A DNA stretch of 64,000 nt from Rhizobium grahamii CCGE 502 (GCF_000298315.2 NZ_AEYE02000013.1:303164-367163), one strand, 5' to 3'. Positions 28,731-38,618 are shown, counted from the stretch's first letter. The notes: generated from the sequence alone by a model not told the origin. Numbers and translations are program-made.

Positions 28731-29990
28731 CTACGCTATAAGAAACGCGCGGAAGTCATTCACGTTGGTACCGGTCGGACCCGGCGCAAAGAGATCGCCC
28801 GCAAGGTTGAAGGCCGACCACGCATCATGACCCGCCAGGAACGCGCGCGCATCGCCGCCCGCACTTCTGATCCGCGCCACTGTTCCGCCGTCGCAGAACG
28901 CGCCGGCATTGTCTTCCGAACCGTCGATGCCGTCGGTATCCGCAGCCATCGCCACGACCCCCTCGAACCCCTGCAGATCGATCGCCGCAGAGAGAAGCAG
29001 TTCGGAGTTTCGCCCGCCCTTGCCGTACGTTCCGGCTCCGATACTCACGGTTGTTTCGCCGCCGGAAAGCAGCACGAGCGGCTTGGAAGCGGAAGGCCTT
29101 GCCCAAAACTCGCGAGCGAGGGCCGCATGCATCCGGCCGATATCCTTCGCCTCTCCTTCGATCGAATCCGAGAGAATCAAAGGTTGCACACCTAAGGACC
29201 TCGCCCGGTCAGCGGCCGCCTCCAGGGACACCCGCGCCGAGGCAATCACATGAACCTCATTGTTCGCGAAGGCGCTGTCGCCGGCGCGTGGCGCTCTGGC
29301 ATTTCGAATACAATCGATGACGCGCGCCGAAAGATCTATCCGATAGTCCCGGATCACTCGCAGCGCCTCCTCCGCATCGCTGTTGTCCGGAACGGTCGGC
29401 CCTGACGCCACAAAAGCCGGATTGTCTCCGGGAACATCGGAAACAACAAGGCTGACGACCCTGGCAGGGTGGGCAAGCGCAGCAAGCCGTCCTCCCTTGA
29501 TGCGGGAGAAATGCTTCCGCACCACGTTCATGCCTGAGATGGGAGCCCCGGAGGCCAGCAGCGCTTCGTTGAGGGCGCTTTCGTCGGCGAGGGTGAAGCC
29601 GGTCGGCGGTGCTGGCAGAAGCGCCGAGCCGCCGCCGGATATCAGCGCGATGACCAGATCGTCGGCGGTCAGCCCATGCACGTGGTTTATCAGAGCTTCT
29701 GCCGCAACAAGCCCCGCCCTATCTGGAACGGGATGGGCCGCCTGAAGAATTTTGGTCGATTGGCATTCGGCGATCGGCCCATGCCTGGCCACGACGAGGC
29801 CTTCAAATGGATGAGACCAGGCCCGCTCGAATGCGGCCGCCATTTGGCTCGCTGCCTTGCCTGCCCCGACGACGATCGTCCTGCCTTTCGGAGGATCCGG
29901 CAGATGACGAACCAACGCCTCGTAGGGGTCCGCGGCCTTGACCGCCTCATGAAACAGGGTTTGCAAAAACGCACGTGGATCGGAAATCAA
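28731..29990 (-). CDS. Glycerate 2-kinase (GckA/TtuD type, MOFRL family)
   Basis: This 419-residue enzyme is of the type that phosphorylates D-glycerate to 2-phosphoglycerate. The N-terminal half contains VVGAGKAASQMAAAFE (about 41-56) and ALISGGGSALLPAPP; the C-terminal MOFRL domain has LLSGGETTVSI and AMAADTDGIDGSEDNAGA. The start is TTG at 29990 behind GGGAGTAGGGT. It is the last gene of the minus-strand cluster headed by the CUT1 importer, which suggests that catabolism there ends in glycerate. Confidence 0.9.
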   Translation of the reverse strand: MISDPRAFLQTLFHEAVKAADPYEALVRHLPDPPKGRTIVVGAGKAASQMAAAFERAWSHPFEGLVVARHGPIAECQSTKILQAAHPVPDRAGLVAAEALINHVHGLTADDLVIALISGGGSALLPAPPTGFTLADESALNEALLASGAPISGMNVVRKHFSRIKGGRLAALAHPARVVSLVVSDVPGDNPAFVASGPTVPDNSDAEEALRVIRDYRIDLSARVIDCIRNARAPRAGDSAFANNEVHVIASARVSLEAAADRARSLGVQPLILSDSIEGEAKDIGRMHAALAREFWARPSASKPLVLLSGGETTVSIGAGTYGKGGRNSELLLSAAIDLQGFEGVVAMAADTDGIDGSEDNAGAFCDGGTVARIRSAGGDARAFLAGHDAWSAFNLAGDLFAPGPTGTNVNDFRAFLIA

Positions 29991-30032
29991 ACCCTACTCC
30001 CATTTTCAAAGTTCGCCGTCCGAACGCCCGGT

Positions 30033-31688
30033 CTAGCGTACTGTCGCCCTCGCCCTCGGCCGCGTCTCGTTGCGCTCATGAGCAAAAATCGCTGCAGGCA
30101 ACGGCGGCAGTCCACGGATAAGGTCGGAGCCTCGTTCGCCAACCATGATGGTCGGTGCGTTGGTGTTACACGATGGGACCCGCGGCATGACCGACGAATC
30201 GCATACCCGAAGCCCCTCGAGACCATGGACCTTCAGATCGATACCGACAACAGCTTCCGGTCCCGTTCCCATCTTGCAGGTGCCGACCGGATGATGATCG
30301 GTCTTCGCGTTCGCACAGCCATAGTCGAAGAGCTGCTCGTCGGTCATGACCTTCGGTCCAGGCAGCCGCTCGGCCAGAACATACGGCTTGAGCGCCGCCT
30401 GCTGCATGATCTCACGAGCGATCTTCAATCCTTCCAGTGACATGACCCTGTCGTGCGGGTCGGACCAGTAGTTCGGATCGATCAGAGGCGCAGCACCCGG
30501 ATCCGCGGAGGAAAGCCTCACGGTTCCACGCGAACGCGGATGCAGATAGGCCGAGTTCAGGGTCACCCCGGCATTTTTCAAGCGCTCGACCCCGGCTTCG
30601 ATGCCAGAGCCCAGACCAAGGTGGAACTGGATATCCGGCGACCGCGCATCCGGGTCGGCATACCAGAAGCCGCCGGTCTCAAAGAGCGAGGAGGCGACCG
30701 GGCCAGTTCGGAACAGCACGTACTGAACGCCCGCCCAGATCGTTCGGTGAAGTTTCGCAACCCCGTCATAGGTGTGGTCGCCCGTGCACTCGGCAATGAC
30801 GAATAGATCAAGGTGGTCCTGAAGGTTGCCACCGACGCCCGGCAGATCGTGGCGGACCTTGACCCCGACCGACTTGAGGTGGTCGGCCGGACCTATCCCC
30901 GATTGAAGGAGCAACTTGGGCGACCCGATCGCACCGGACGACACAAGGACCTCGCGTTCGGCACGAACGATCTCGGAGCCGCGCTCCGTCGCGATCTCGA
31001 CACCGACGGCACGATGCCCCTCAAGGACGATGCGCGCAACCCTTGCGCCTGTCCGGACTACCAGGTTCTTTCGGGCCTTTATCGGGGATAGATAGGCCAG
31101 AGATGCCGACGACCGGCGACGGTCGCGCTGCGTCAGCTGATAGAAACCGACACCGGCCTGCTGCCGGCCGTTGAAGTCGTGATTGTAGGGAATCCCAAGT
31201 TCCTGCCCGGCCCGGATATAGGCGTCGCAGATCGGCAACGGGGAGGCAGGCATCGAAACACCGAGCGGGCCGCCGTAGGAGTGGTAATCATCGGCGAAGC
31301 GCTGATTGTCTTCGGCGCGCTTGAAGTAGGGCAAGATGGAGCGGTAGTCCCAGCCCTCACATCCGTCCTCACTGGCCCAGAGGTCGTAGTCTGCCGCATT
31401 GCCCCGCGTATAAAGCTGGGCATTGATCGATGAGCCGCCACCGATAACCTTCGCCTGTGTATAGCGAAGCACCCGGCCCTTCATGTGTTTCTGCGGCACA
31501 GTTTCCCAGCCCCAGCTCGCAACACCCTTCGTCATCTTCGCAAAGCCCGCGGGCATGTGGAACAACGGATTCCAATCACCCCCACCCGCCTCAAGCAGCA
31601 ACACGTTGACGCTGGGATCTTCGCTGAGGCGATTGGCAAGCACGCATCCCGCAGGGCCGGCGCCGGTAATGATGTAGTCGAAACGCAT
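30033..31688 (-). CDS. GMC family FAD oxidoreductase (choline/alcohol dehydrogenase type)
   Basis: This 551-residue flavoprotein begins with the FAD motif YIITGAGPAGCVLANRLSED (about 4-23). The GMC signature GGGSSINAQLYTRGNAADYD is at about 83-102, and the catalytic His lies in DHHPVGTCKMG near the C-terminus. There is no signal peptide, so it is cytosolic. It should oxidise a primary or secondary alcohol group. It lies about 42 bases upstream of the glycerate kinase gene on the same strand and 12 bases after an SDR gene. The true substrate is unknown. Confidence 0.9.
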   Translation of the reverse strand: MRFDYIITGAGPAGCVLANRLSEDPSVNVLLLEAGGGDWNPLFHMPAGFAKMTKGVASWGWETVPQKHMKGRVLRYTQAKVIGGGSSINAQLYTRGNAADYDLWASEDGCEGWDYRSILPYFKRAEDNQRFADDYHSYGGPLGVSMPASPLPICDAYIRAGQELGIPYNHDFNGRQQAGVGFYQLTQRDRRRSSASLAYLSPIKARKNLVVRTGARVARIVLEGHRAVGVEIATERGSEIVRAEREVLVSSGAIGSPKLLLQSGIGPADHLKSVGVKVRHDLPGVGGNLQDHLDLFVIAECTGDHTYDGVAKLHRTIWAGVQYVLFRTGPVASSLFETGGFWYADPDARSPDIQFHLGLGSGIEAGVERLKNAGVTLNSAYLHPRSRGTVRLSSADPGAAPLIDPNYWSDPHDRVMSLEGLKIAREIMQQAALKPYVLAERLPGPKVMTDEQLFDYGCANAKTDHHPVGTCKMGTGPEAVVGIDLKVHGLEGLRVCDSSVMPRVPSCNTNAPTIMVGERGSDLIRGLPPLPAAIFAHERNETRPRARATVR

Positions 31689-31700
31689 ATTTCTATCCCG

Positions 31701-32480
31701 TTACAAGCGAGGAATGGACAGGCCGCCATCGGCGTCGATCACGGTGCCGGTGGCAAAACCGAAGTCACCGGATGCCAGCGCCGCACAGATTTTTCCGAGG
31801 TCATCCGCCTCGCCCCATCGTTTCATCGGCACGAGGCCGCTGTCGATGAGGGCGTCGTACTTCGACGTCACGCCGGCCGTCATGTCGGTCCGGATGATCC
31901 CGGGGCGCACTTCGAAGACGGCAATTCCCGAGTCCGCGAGCCGCAGTGCCAGTCCCTGCGAGAAGGCGGCAAGACCGGCCTTGCTAATGCAATAGTCTAG
32001 TCGCTCCGGCGAGCTGGCTTCGGCTGAGACAGACGTGATGTTGATGATCGATCTCGGATGGGGAACAGCACCCGTCACGAGCATTGCCTTGACGACGGCT
32101 TGCGTGAAAAACACTGTGCCCTTGAGGTTCGTCGCCATGATCGTGTCGAAATTTTCCGGAAGCAGACTTAGGAAGTCGCCACGGACGACAGCAGCCATGC
32201 CCGCATTGTTGACGAGGCAATCGATACGGCCGAAGGTCGAAAGCACCGCGCGCACGGTCTCGTCATGCCTGGAAACATCCGAAACATCCGCCTGCAGGTA
32301 GATTGCCTCTACTCCGAAGCTGCAAAGCTCTTTCGTGACGTCCTGGCTTTCCTCCGCCGCGCCGACACCAGTGATCACGATGTTATAGCCGCTTTTGGCC
32401 AGCGCGCTCGCGATCCCAAGACCGATGCCGCGTCGTCCGCCGGTGACAATTGCGACTGGCCTTTCGACACCTTCCGTCAT
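31701..32480 (-). CDS. SDR family oxidoreductase (3-ketoacyl-ACP reductase-like)
   Basis: This 259-residue short-chain dehydrogenase has a cofactor motif VTGGRRGIGLGIA (about 13-25), NNAG near 95, catalytic Ser in NITSVSA, and Tyr/Lys in YCISK. ATG 32480 is the first sensible start, with AAGGACC upstream, and overlaps the stop of the preceding GMC gene by four bases. Translational coupling and position place it in the importer/GMC pathway, probably oxidising or reducing the same sugar or polyol derivative. Confidence 0.9.
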   Translation of the reverse strand: MTEGVERPVAIVTGGRRGIGLGIASALAKSGYNIVITGVGAAEESQDVTKELCSFGVEAIYLQADVSDVSRHDETVRAVLSTFGRIDCLVNNAGMAAVVRGDFLSLLPENFDTIMATNLKGTVFFTQAVVKAMLVTGAVPHPRSIINITSVSAEASSPERLDYCISKAGLAAFSQGLALRLADSGIAVFEVRPGIIRTDMTAGVTSKYDALIDSGLVPMKRWGEADDLGKICAALASGDFGFATGTVIDADGGLSIPRL

Positions 32481-33982
32481 GCTCGCAGGTCCTTCGAAGC
32501 AATGTGGTCGGCGACCCGCAATGCCTGACTGGCGACCGTGAGGGCGGGGTTTACCGCAGCCGAGGTCGGCAGGAAGCTGGCATCCACCACAAAGAGGTTC
32601 TCGTGATCGTAGGAACGGCAATAAGGATCCAGCGGCGCGCTGGCAGGGTCATTGCCGATCCTGACGGTACCGCACTGGTGGGACGGCGTACGTTTGTCGA
32701 ACGGCTTGGAAAGGACAATCGGGAAGCCAACCGACTTGAGGACCGCCTTCAGCTTCGAAACCAGTTCGAGATGCGCATCCCAATTTGTCCGTTTCCACTG
32801 CAGGACGATACGATCTCCGTCCACGCGTACGCGGCTTTCCGGGTGAGGTATATCCTCGCTCATCGCATAGAAATCGATGGCATGGCCGGTGATGTTCTGG
32901 AGTAACCATTCCGGTGCCCAGGACAGCGAGCCCTTCAGCACTTGAGCCGAGATTCTGCCCAGCAACTGAACGTTCCCGAGCGGCGGCCCGCCGTTGCCGT
33001 CCGATAGATAGAAATCGTTGAATCCGAACGTTTTCTGGTAGACCGACGTGTTGCGATAGGTTGGCGACACGGCGATTACCGCTGACGAATTGTGGTTCAT
33101 GAAATTCCGCCCGACCTGATCGGAAGAATTCGCAAGCCCCTTCGGGTGGCGCGCGTCAGCCGAACGAAGCAACAGGACGGCAGATTGAACGGCGCCGGCC
33201 GATAGAATGACCAGCTTCGGCGTTGCCGCAAGATCTTCGCCATCCTTGCGGTAGTGGATTCGCTCAATATTGCCGTTTCCTCCCGCTTCGAGCCTCGTCA
33301 CCTTGGCGTTTGTCTCGAGGCGGACGTTCGGAAACTCCAACGCCTTGAGCAGCGCGGCGGTCTCCGCATCCATCTTCCCATCGCGGGAATTCGGGTGCGC
33401 GTCCCAGGGCGTCCTGGCCTTGGCCATCCAGGCGTCGATATTCACGCCCAACGGCAACGAAAACGGGTGCAGCCCCTTCGCCTTCAGTCTTGCTCTGACA
33501 TCGGCAACCGGCGGCTCGTCGGGCACTGGCGGATACTCATAACTGCTTGAATGGGCGGGCTCTGTGGGGTCGTCTCCGAGGTTGCCCCGAACCTCGTACA
33601 TCCGTTCCGCGCGGCTGTACCACGGCTCCAGCACCTCATAAGGAAACGGCCAGGCGGGCGAGATACCTTCCCGGTGGCGGATCTCCTCGAAATCCTCCCG
33701 GCGATAGCGTGAAAGCACTGCGCCATAGAACTTCGAGTTGCCGCCGACATTGTAGTAGTTGCCGGGATTGAAGGCCGTGCCGTTCGCCTCGTACCACATC
33801 TCCTTCGGGCGAAAATGCCCGCGCTGGAAGATGGCCCGCTGGTCACGGTTCTCCGGCCGATCGGCAATGAAGTCGCCGGCCTCGAGGATGAGGATCTCGG
33901 CCCCGGTCGCCGCCAGTCCGGCGGCAACAGTGGACCCACCCACGCCCGAGCCTATGATGACGATATCAGGAGTGCTGTTCAT
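32477..33982 (-). CDS. GMC family FAD oxidoreductase (sugar dehydrogenase-like)
   Basis: This 501-residue flavoprotein is only distantly similar to the other GMC enzyme of the cluster. It has the FAD motif VIIGSGVGGSTVAAGLA (about 8-24) and YYNVGGNSKFYGAVL. At the C-terminus are the catalytic His in SHQCGTVRIGNDP and the Asn in AAVNPALTVASQ. This C-terminal form resembles sugar-oxidising GMC enzymes such as the large subunit of glucoside 3-dehydrogenase, but no small or cytochrome subunit is adjacent. ATG 33982 gives the canonical N-terminus, 19 bases from the ATPase stop. Confidence 0.85.
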   Translation of the reverse strand: MNSTPDIVIIGSGVGGSTVAAGLAATGAEILILEAGDFIADRPENRDQRAIFQRGHFRPKEMWYEANGTAFNPGNYYNVGGNSKFYGAVLSRYRREDFEEIRHREGISPAWPFPYEVLEPWYSRAERMYEVRGNLGDDPTEPAHSSSYEYPPVPDEPPVADVRARLKAKGLHPFSLPLGVNIDAWMAKARTPWDAHPNSRDGKMDAETAALLKALEFPNVRLETNAKVTRLEAGGNGNIERIHYRKDGEDLAATPKLVILSAGAVQSAVLLLRSADARHPKGLANSSDQVGRNFMNHNSSAVIAVSPTYRNTSVYQKTFGFNDFYLSDGNGGPPLGNVQLLGRISAQVLKGSLSWAPEWLLQNITGHAIDFYAMSEDIPHPESRVRVDGDRIVLQWKRTNWDAHLELVSKLKAVLKSVGFPIVLSKPFDKRTPSHQCGTVRIGNDPASAPLDPYCRSYDHENLFVVDASFLPTSAAVNPALTVASQALRVADHIASKDLRA

Positions 33983-34001
33983 CTCAAAAATCCAGACCGG
34001 A

Positions 34002-35117
34002 CTACGCGATGCGCGTCTGGCTTTGCGGATCGAAGAACACGGCCTTGTCGAGATTGAACGCAAGGCGGGCATTCTGGCCGGCCTGAATGCGAGCGTCCGC
34101 ACGCAGGCGCGCGACAACCTCTTTTCCACCGAGCTTGGTAACGGCGAACGTGTCCGATCCCGCCGGTTCAACCACTTCGATCAGGCAGTCGCTCTCGGCA
34201 AGAGCCTTGGCGTTGCGGTCGGCGCCATCCGGGTCGGTCAGCGCTTCCGGGCGGATGCCGAAGACAATCTCCCTGCCCGCATGGGCCTCGAGCGCGCCGT
34301 TGCCCGACGAAACCGGAAGCTTGATCGGCTCTCCATGAGGCCGAGCCAGCGAAACGGTCAATCCCGAGGCGGCCTTCTCGATCGTGCCCGACAGAAGGTT
34401 CATGGCGGGCGAACCCATGAAGTCGGCGACAAACATGTTTGCCGGGTTGTTGTAGATCTCCGCCGGCGTGCCGAACTGCTGCACCTCGCCGTCGCGCATG
34501 ACGGCGATCTTGGTGGCGAGCGTCATCGCCTCGATCTGGTCATGGGTGACGTAGACGATCGTGGTTCCCGTCGCCTGGTGCAGCCGCTTGATCTCGATGC
34601 GCATGTCGACACGCAGCTTGGCGTCCAGGTTCGAAAGCGGTTCATCAAACAGGAACAGCTTGGGATCACGCACGAGAGCGCGCCCCATGGCGACGCGCTG
34701 CCGCTGGCCGCCGGACAACTGGCTCGGCTTGCGATTGAGCAGATGGCCGATCTGCAGCACCTTGGCGACCTTGTCGATGGCCTTGTTGCGCTCTTCGAGA
34801 GGTACGCCGCGCATCTCCATGCCGAAGGAGATGTTTCCGGCAACTGTCATGTTCGGATAAAGCGCATAGCTCTGGAACACCATGGCGATATCGCGCTTCG
34901 ACGGATGCAGGTCGGCGATGCTCCGGCCATCGACGCGGATGTCACCCTCTGTGATCGATTCCAAACCGGCGATCGTGTTGAGCAAGGTCGACTTGCCGCA
35001 ACCTGACGGACCGACCAGCACGAGGAAGCCACCTTTCTCCAGCTCTACGTTGATACCCTTGAGGATCTCCAACGAGCCGAAACGCTTCTTGAGACCGGAA
35101 ATTTCGAGGAAAGCCAT
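34002..35117 (-). CDS. CUT1 sugar ABC transporter ATPase (UgpC/MalK class)
   Basis: This 371-residue ATPase has Walker A GPSGCGKST (about 36-44), signature LSGGQRQRVAMGRALVR, Walker B LFLFDEPLSNLD, and a C-terminal regulatory domain from about 235. ATG 35117 has AAAGGATAATCCA upstream; an earlier ATG at 35138 would overlap the permease gene. It energises the two permeases just upstream. Confidence 0.94.
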   Translation of the reverse strand: MAFLEISGLKKRFGSLEILKGINVELEKGGFLVLVGPSGCGKSTLLNTIAGLESITEGDIRVDGRSIADLHPSKRDIAMVFQSYALYPNMTVAGNISFGMEMRGVPLEERNKAIDKVAKVLQIGHLLNRKPSQLSGGQRQRVAMGRALVRDPKLFLFDEPLSNLDAKLRVDMRIEIKRLHQATGTTIVYVTHDQIEAMTLATKIAVMRDGEVQQFGTPAEIYNNPANMFVADFMGSPAMNLLSGTIEKAASGLTVSLARPHGEPIKLPVSSGNGALEAHAGREIVFGIRPEALTDPDGADRNAKALAESDCLIEVVEPAGSDTFAVTKLGGKEVVARLRADARIQAGQNARLAFNLDKAVFFDPQSQTRIA

Positions 35118-35121
35118 TGGA

Positions 35122-36066
35122 TTATCCTTTAACCGCACCCGCCATCAGGCCACGCACAAAGTAGCGGCCGGCGAGAATGTAGACGAGGAGTGTGGGAAGC
35201 GCTGCGATCATCGCCGCCGCCATGTTGACGTTGTATTCGACGACACCGGTCGAGGTGTTGACGACGTTGTTCAACGCTACCGTCATTGGCATGGAATCGC
35301 CCGTTCCCGCATAGGCGGAAGCGAACAGGAAGTCGTTCCAGATATTGGTGAACTGGTAGATGACGGTGACGACGATGATCGGCAGCGAATTGGGCAACAT
35401 GATGCGGCGGAAGATCTGGAAGAAGCTTGCGCCGTCCACCTGCGCCGCCTTCACCAACTCGGTCGGAAAGGCCTCATAGTAGTTGCGGAAGAACAACGTC
35501 GTGAAGCCAAGGCCGTAAATCACGTGAACGGTGACGAGATTTACGGTCGGATTGCCGAAGCCCAGCGACATGCCAATTTGGTCGCGCAACGTCGCGCCGA
35601 ACCGACCGAGGCTTCCGAGAATGGTCGCCATCGGCAAGAGCACCGACTGGAAGGGAATGAAGCAGGCAAACAGCATCAATCCGAAGACCAGCGTGTGGCC
35701 CGGAAAGCGCCATTTCGTCAGCACATAGCCGTTCAGCGCCCCCATGATCGTGGAGATCGCCACCGCCGGAACGACCATCTTGATCGAATTCCAGAAGTAG
35801 CCCTTGATGCCGGCGCAGGTCAGACCGACGCAGGCCTCGCCCCAGGCCTTGAACCAGGGTTCGATGGTCGGCGCCTTCGGCAGCGCCAGCATGTTGCCAC
35901 TCTGGATCTCGTCCATCGTCTTGAACGAGGTCACGAGCATGACGAACAGCGGCATCAGGTAGATGATCGCGAAGATGACCAGCAGACCGTAGATGAAGAT
36001 CCGGCTGAACATTTTGGAGCGTGACGCGCTGGCCGCGCTTGGAAGAGTCGAGGTAACAGCGCTCAT
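35122..36066 (-). CDS. CUT1 sugar ABC transporter permease (MalG class)
   Basis: This 314-residue permease has six predicted helices (the first at about 22-46) and an EAA loop near AFPTELVKAAQVDGASFFQ. Its start overlaps the stop of the preceding permease gene by four bases, so the two are translationally coupled. It belongs to the glucose/mannose-like CUT1 importer of this cluster. Confidence 0.93.
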   Translation of the reverse strand: MSAVTSTLPSAASASRSKMFSRIFIYGLLVIFAIIYLMPLFVMLVTSFKTMDEIQSGNMLALPKAPTIEPWFKAWGEACVGLTCAGIKGYFWNSIKMVVPAVAISTIMGALNGYVLTKWRFPGHTLVFGLMLFACFIPFQSVLLPMATILGSLGRFGATLRDQIGMSLGFGNPTVNLVTVHVIYGLGFTTLFFRNYYEAFPTELVKAAQVDGASFFQIFRRIMLPNSLPIIVVTVIYQFTNIWNDFLFASAYAGTGDSMPMTVALNNVVNTSTGVVEYNVNMAAAMIAALPTLLVYILAGRYFVRGLMAGAVKG

Positions 36067-37016
36067 CGCGATTTCTCCCGCAGTTCCGAATAGAGGTAGG
36101 GAACGATGATTGCCGAGATCGTCATCAACATGATCACGGCGCTGGCTGAACCAACCGCCATCTCGTTCCGCTTGAAGGTGTATTCGTACATGAAGTTGGA
36201 TGGCAGCCAGGCCGAGCCACCGGGGCCGCCTGAGGTCAGCGCCACGACAAGGTCATAGGACTTGATCGCCATGTGGGCGAGCACAATGAAGGCCGAGAGG
36301 AAGATCGGCCGCAGCAATGGAATGATGATGCGCCGATAGAGCTGTACGGTCGTTGCGCCGTCGATCTGTGCCGCCTTCATGATCTCGCTATCGATGCCGC
36401 GGAGGCCAGCGAGGAACATCGCCATGACGAAGCCGGAGGCCTGCCAAACACCAGCGATCACCACGGTATAGATCACGAAATCCTTGTTCTTGATCCAGTC
36501 GAAGTGGAAGCTCGTCCAGCCGAACTGATGAAGTGTCTGCTCCAGGCCGAGACCCGGATCGAGGAACCATTTCCAGGCGACGCCTGTCACGATGAAAGAC
36601 AGCGCCATCGGATAGAGGAAGATGGGCCGCAATATGCCCTCGCCTCGAATTTTCTGATCCAGCAGGATCGCCAGAAACAAGCCCAGCGCCAGGCAGATGC
36701 CGATGTAAAGGAAGCCGAAAATGCCCATGTTGGTAATGGAAGTGTACCAGCTGGAGGGCGGATCACTTTCAAATGTCCATCGCCAGAGCCGTTGATAGGC
36801 GCGCGGCCCGGTCAGTGCGTAGGATGGGAAGGTCTTGGAATTGGTGAAGGACAGATAGACCGTCCAGATGATGAAGCCGTAGACGAAAACAAGCGTGATT
36901 GCGAAACTCGGCGCGAGCACGATCTTCGGCAGCGCGTCCTGCAGGCGCGCGCGGATTGAAATTGGCGTTCCACGATGCGACGTGAGAACGGTTTTATCTG
37001 TAGCGATGGTGCTCAT
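36063..37016 (-). CDS. CUT1 sugar ABC transporter permease (MalF class)
   Basis: This 317-residue permease has a short N-terminal cytoplasmic segment and six predicted helices. The EAA loop reads GLRGIDSEIMKAAQIDGATTVQ. It lies 83 bases downstream of the binding-protein gene, a gap often seen where the binding protein is made in excess. A GGAGGAGATG stretch lies upstream of the ATG. Confidence 0.93.
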   Translation of the reverse strand: MSTIATDKTVLTSHRGTPISIRARLQDALPKIVLAPSFAITLVFVYGFIIWTVYLSFTNSKTFPSYALTGPRAYQRLWRWTFESDPPSSWYTSITNMGIFGFLYIGICLALGLFLAILLDQKIRGEGILRPIFLYPMALSFIVTGVAWKWFLDPGLGLEQTLHQFGWTSFHFDWIKNKDFVIYTVVIAGVWQASGFVMAMFLAGLRGIDSEIMKAAQIDGATTVQLYRRIIIPLLRPIFLSAFIVLAHMAIKSYDLVVALTSGGPGGSAWLPSNFMYEYTFKRNEMAVGSASAVIMLMTISAIIVPYLYSELREKSR

Positions 37017-37099
37017 GGGGTGTCATCTCCTCCGACGATGTCGTCCGTTGCGGAAATCTTCCCCGCCACGAAGGCGGGGAAGACCGCGGGAGGCCTTAA

Positions 37100-38359
37100 T
37101 TACTTGGCGTCTTCAATTGCCTTGACGAGTTCTTCGACCGCCTGATCGGAGGTCTTGATCTGGCCATGCACGAACTTGGAGACGACGTCCTTATAGGCGT
37201 TGGCAACTGCCGGAGGAGCGCCGTAGCCCTGTGCCAGCGAGCCGAACAGCGTGCCACCTTCGTTGGCAGCCTTCAGGTCGGCGATACCTTTCTTGCCGCA
37301 AGCATCGAAGTCGGTATCCGGAACGTCGGTACGGGCCGGAACCGAGCCCTTCACGACGTTGAATGCAGACTGGAAGCTCTTGGAGAGCGTCGCCGTTGCA
37401 AGCGCGACCTGAGCCGCCTTGCGATCATCAGGAACGTTGAACATGCCGAACATGTCGGAGTTGTAGATCACGCTGCCGTCAGTGCCCGGGAAGCGGTAGC
37501 AGAGGAAGTCCGTGTTCGGGGTCTTCTTGGCTGCTACGAATTCGCCCTTTGCCCAGTCGCCCATGACCTGAACGAGTGCATCGCCCTTGATGACCATGGC
37601 GGTTGCGAGGTTCCAGTCACGTCCGGAGAAGTTCGGGTCGACGTACTGGACGATCTTCTGGAGATTGTCGAACGACTTCTTCATCGTGTCCGACTTCAGC
37701 GACTCCTCATCGAGGTCGTTCATGGCCTTCTTGTAGAACTCGGGACCGCCAGTCGACAGCACGATCGAGTCGAACATTGTGGCTTCCTGCCAGTTCTGGC
37801 CACCCAGTGCGAGCGGGGTGACACCGGCTGCCTTGGCTTTGTCGAGCAAAGCAATCAGGTCGTCGAATGTCTTCGGCTCGGTGCCGCCGATCTTTTCCAT
37901 GACGGCCTTGTTGATCCACAGCCAATTGACCGAGTGAACGTTAACAGGGGCAGCAACCCACTTGCCGTCGTAGACGGAGAACTTCTGCAGCGCTGCCGGA
38001 ACGGACTTGTCCCAGCCTTCCTTCTTTGCCGTCTCCGTAAGATCGCCCATGACGCCAGCCTGCGCATAGTCGAGAACGGTGTAGCCGAGCATCTGCGAAG
38101 CCGTTGGATAGGTGCCCGCAGCAACCATGGCCTTGAGCGCGGTCATCGCAGCATCACCACCACCGCCAGCGACCGGTACGTCTTTCCAGGCAAATCCTTC
38201 CTTGGACAGGTCTTCCTTGAGGACGTTGAGGGCCGCAGCTTCGCCGCCCGACGTCCACCAGTGCAGCATCTGCACTTCCTTCACGTCAGCAGCCTTGGCA
38301 GCACCAAGGCCGGCAACGGTCATCGTCACCAATGCAGTCGTCATCAAAAACTTGCGCAT
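37100..38359 (-). CDS. CUT1 sugar ABC transporter substrate-binding protein (glucose/mannose-type)
   Basis: This 419-residue periplasmic protein has a signal peptide (about 1-23, ending GAAKAA). The mature N-terminus VQMLHWWTSGGEAAALNVL resembles glucose/mannose-binding proteins of the GtsA type, and the tryptophan-rich start fits a sugar pocket. GGGAGGAAAACG precedes the ATG at 38359. It is the first gene of an eight-gene minus-strand run ending at glycerate kinase. An operator-like site lies about 113 bases upstream. Confidence 0.92.
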   Translation of the reverse strand: MRKFLMTTALVTMTVAGLGAAKAADVKEVQMLHWWTSGGEAAALNVLKEDLSKEGFAWKDVPVAGGGGDAAMTALKAMVAAGTYPTASQMLGYTVLDYAQAGVMGDLTETAKKEGWDKSVPAALQKFSVYDGKWVAAPVNVHSVNWLWINKAVMEKIGGTEPKTFDDLIALLDKAKAAGVTPLALGGQNWQEATMFDSIVLSTGGPEFYKKAMNDLDEESLKSDTMKKSFDNLQKIVQYVDPNFSGRDWNLATAMVIKGDALVQVMGDWAKGEFVAAKKTPNTDFLCYRFPGTDGSVIYNSDMFGMFNVPDDRKAAQVALATATLSKSFQSAFNVVKGSVPARTDVPDTDFDACGKKGIADLKAANEGGTLFGSLAQGYGAPPAVANAYKDVVSKFVHGQIKTSDQAVEELVKAIEDAK

Positions 38360-38472
38360 CGTTTTCCTCCCGGATTGCAAGTTTACAAAAGCGGAATATC
38401 CGCGTTCAAAAGCCTGTGCACACTCCCCGCACGAAGGCTTTGGCTACCACGGCGCGAACGCCGCGTAAGTTA

Positions 38473-38488
38473 TTTAAAACGTTATAAA
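38473..38488. promoter_or_regulatory. LacI-type operator candidate, importer side
   Basis: TTTAAAACGTTATAAA is a near-palindrome centred on CG, the usual centre of LacI-family operators. It shares TTTAAAACGTT with a second site at 38605-38618 and lies between the importer operon and its divergent LacI gene. The rest of 38360-38690 contains no gene. Confidence 0.6.
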
Positions 38489-38604
38489 CTTAACCAAGTC
38501 AAGTCACCCACGTTACCTTTCAACGTCAGCACAGCGGCATGTTACCGACTGTTTTTACTTCGTTTTTAGAAGCAACTACAGAACGATCCATACGGTGTCC
38601 GAAA

Positions 38605-38618
38605 TTTAAAACGTTTCC
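38605..38618. promoter_or_regulatory. LacI-type operator candidate, regulator side
   Basis: TTTAAAACGTTTCC repeats the 11-base core of the site at 38473, 132 bases away centre to centre. It lies about 75 bases before the LacI start, consistent with autoregulation. Confidence 0.55.

Noticed and set aside
37166-38569. Long plus-strand open frame opposite the sugar-binding protein
   Set aside because: It is antisense to a complete gene with signal peptide and ribosome-binding site, and resembles no known protein.
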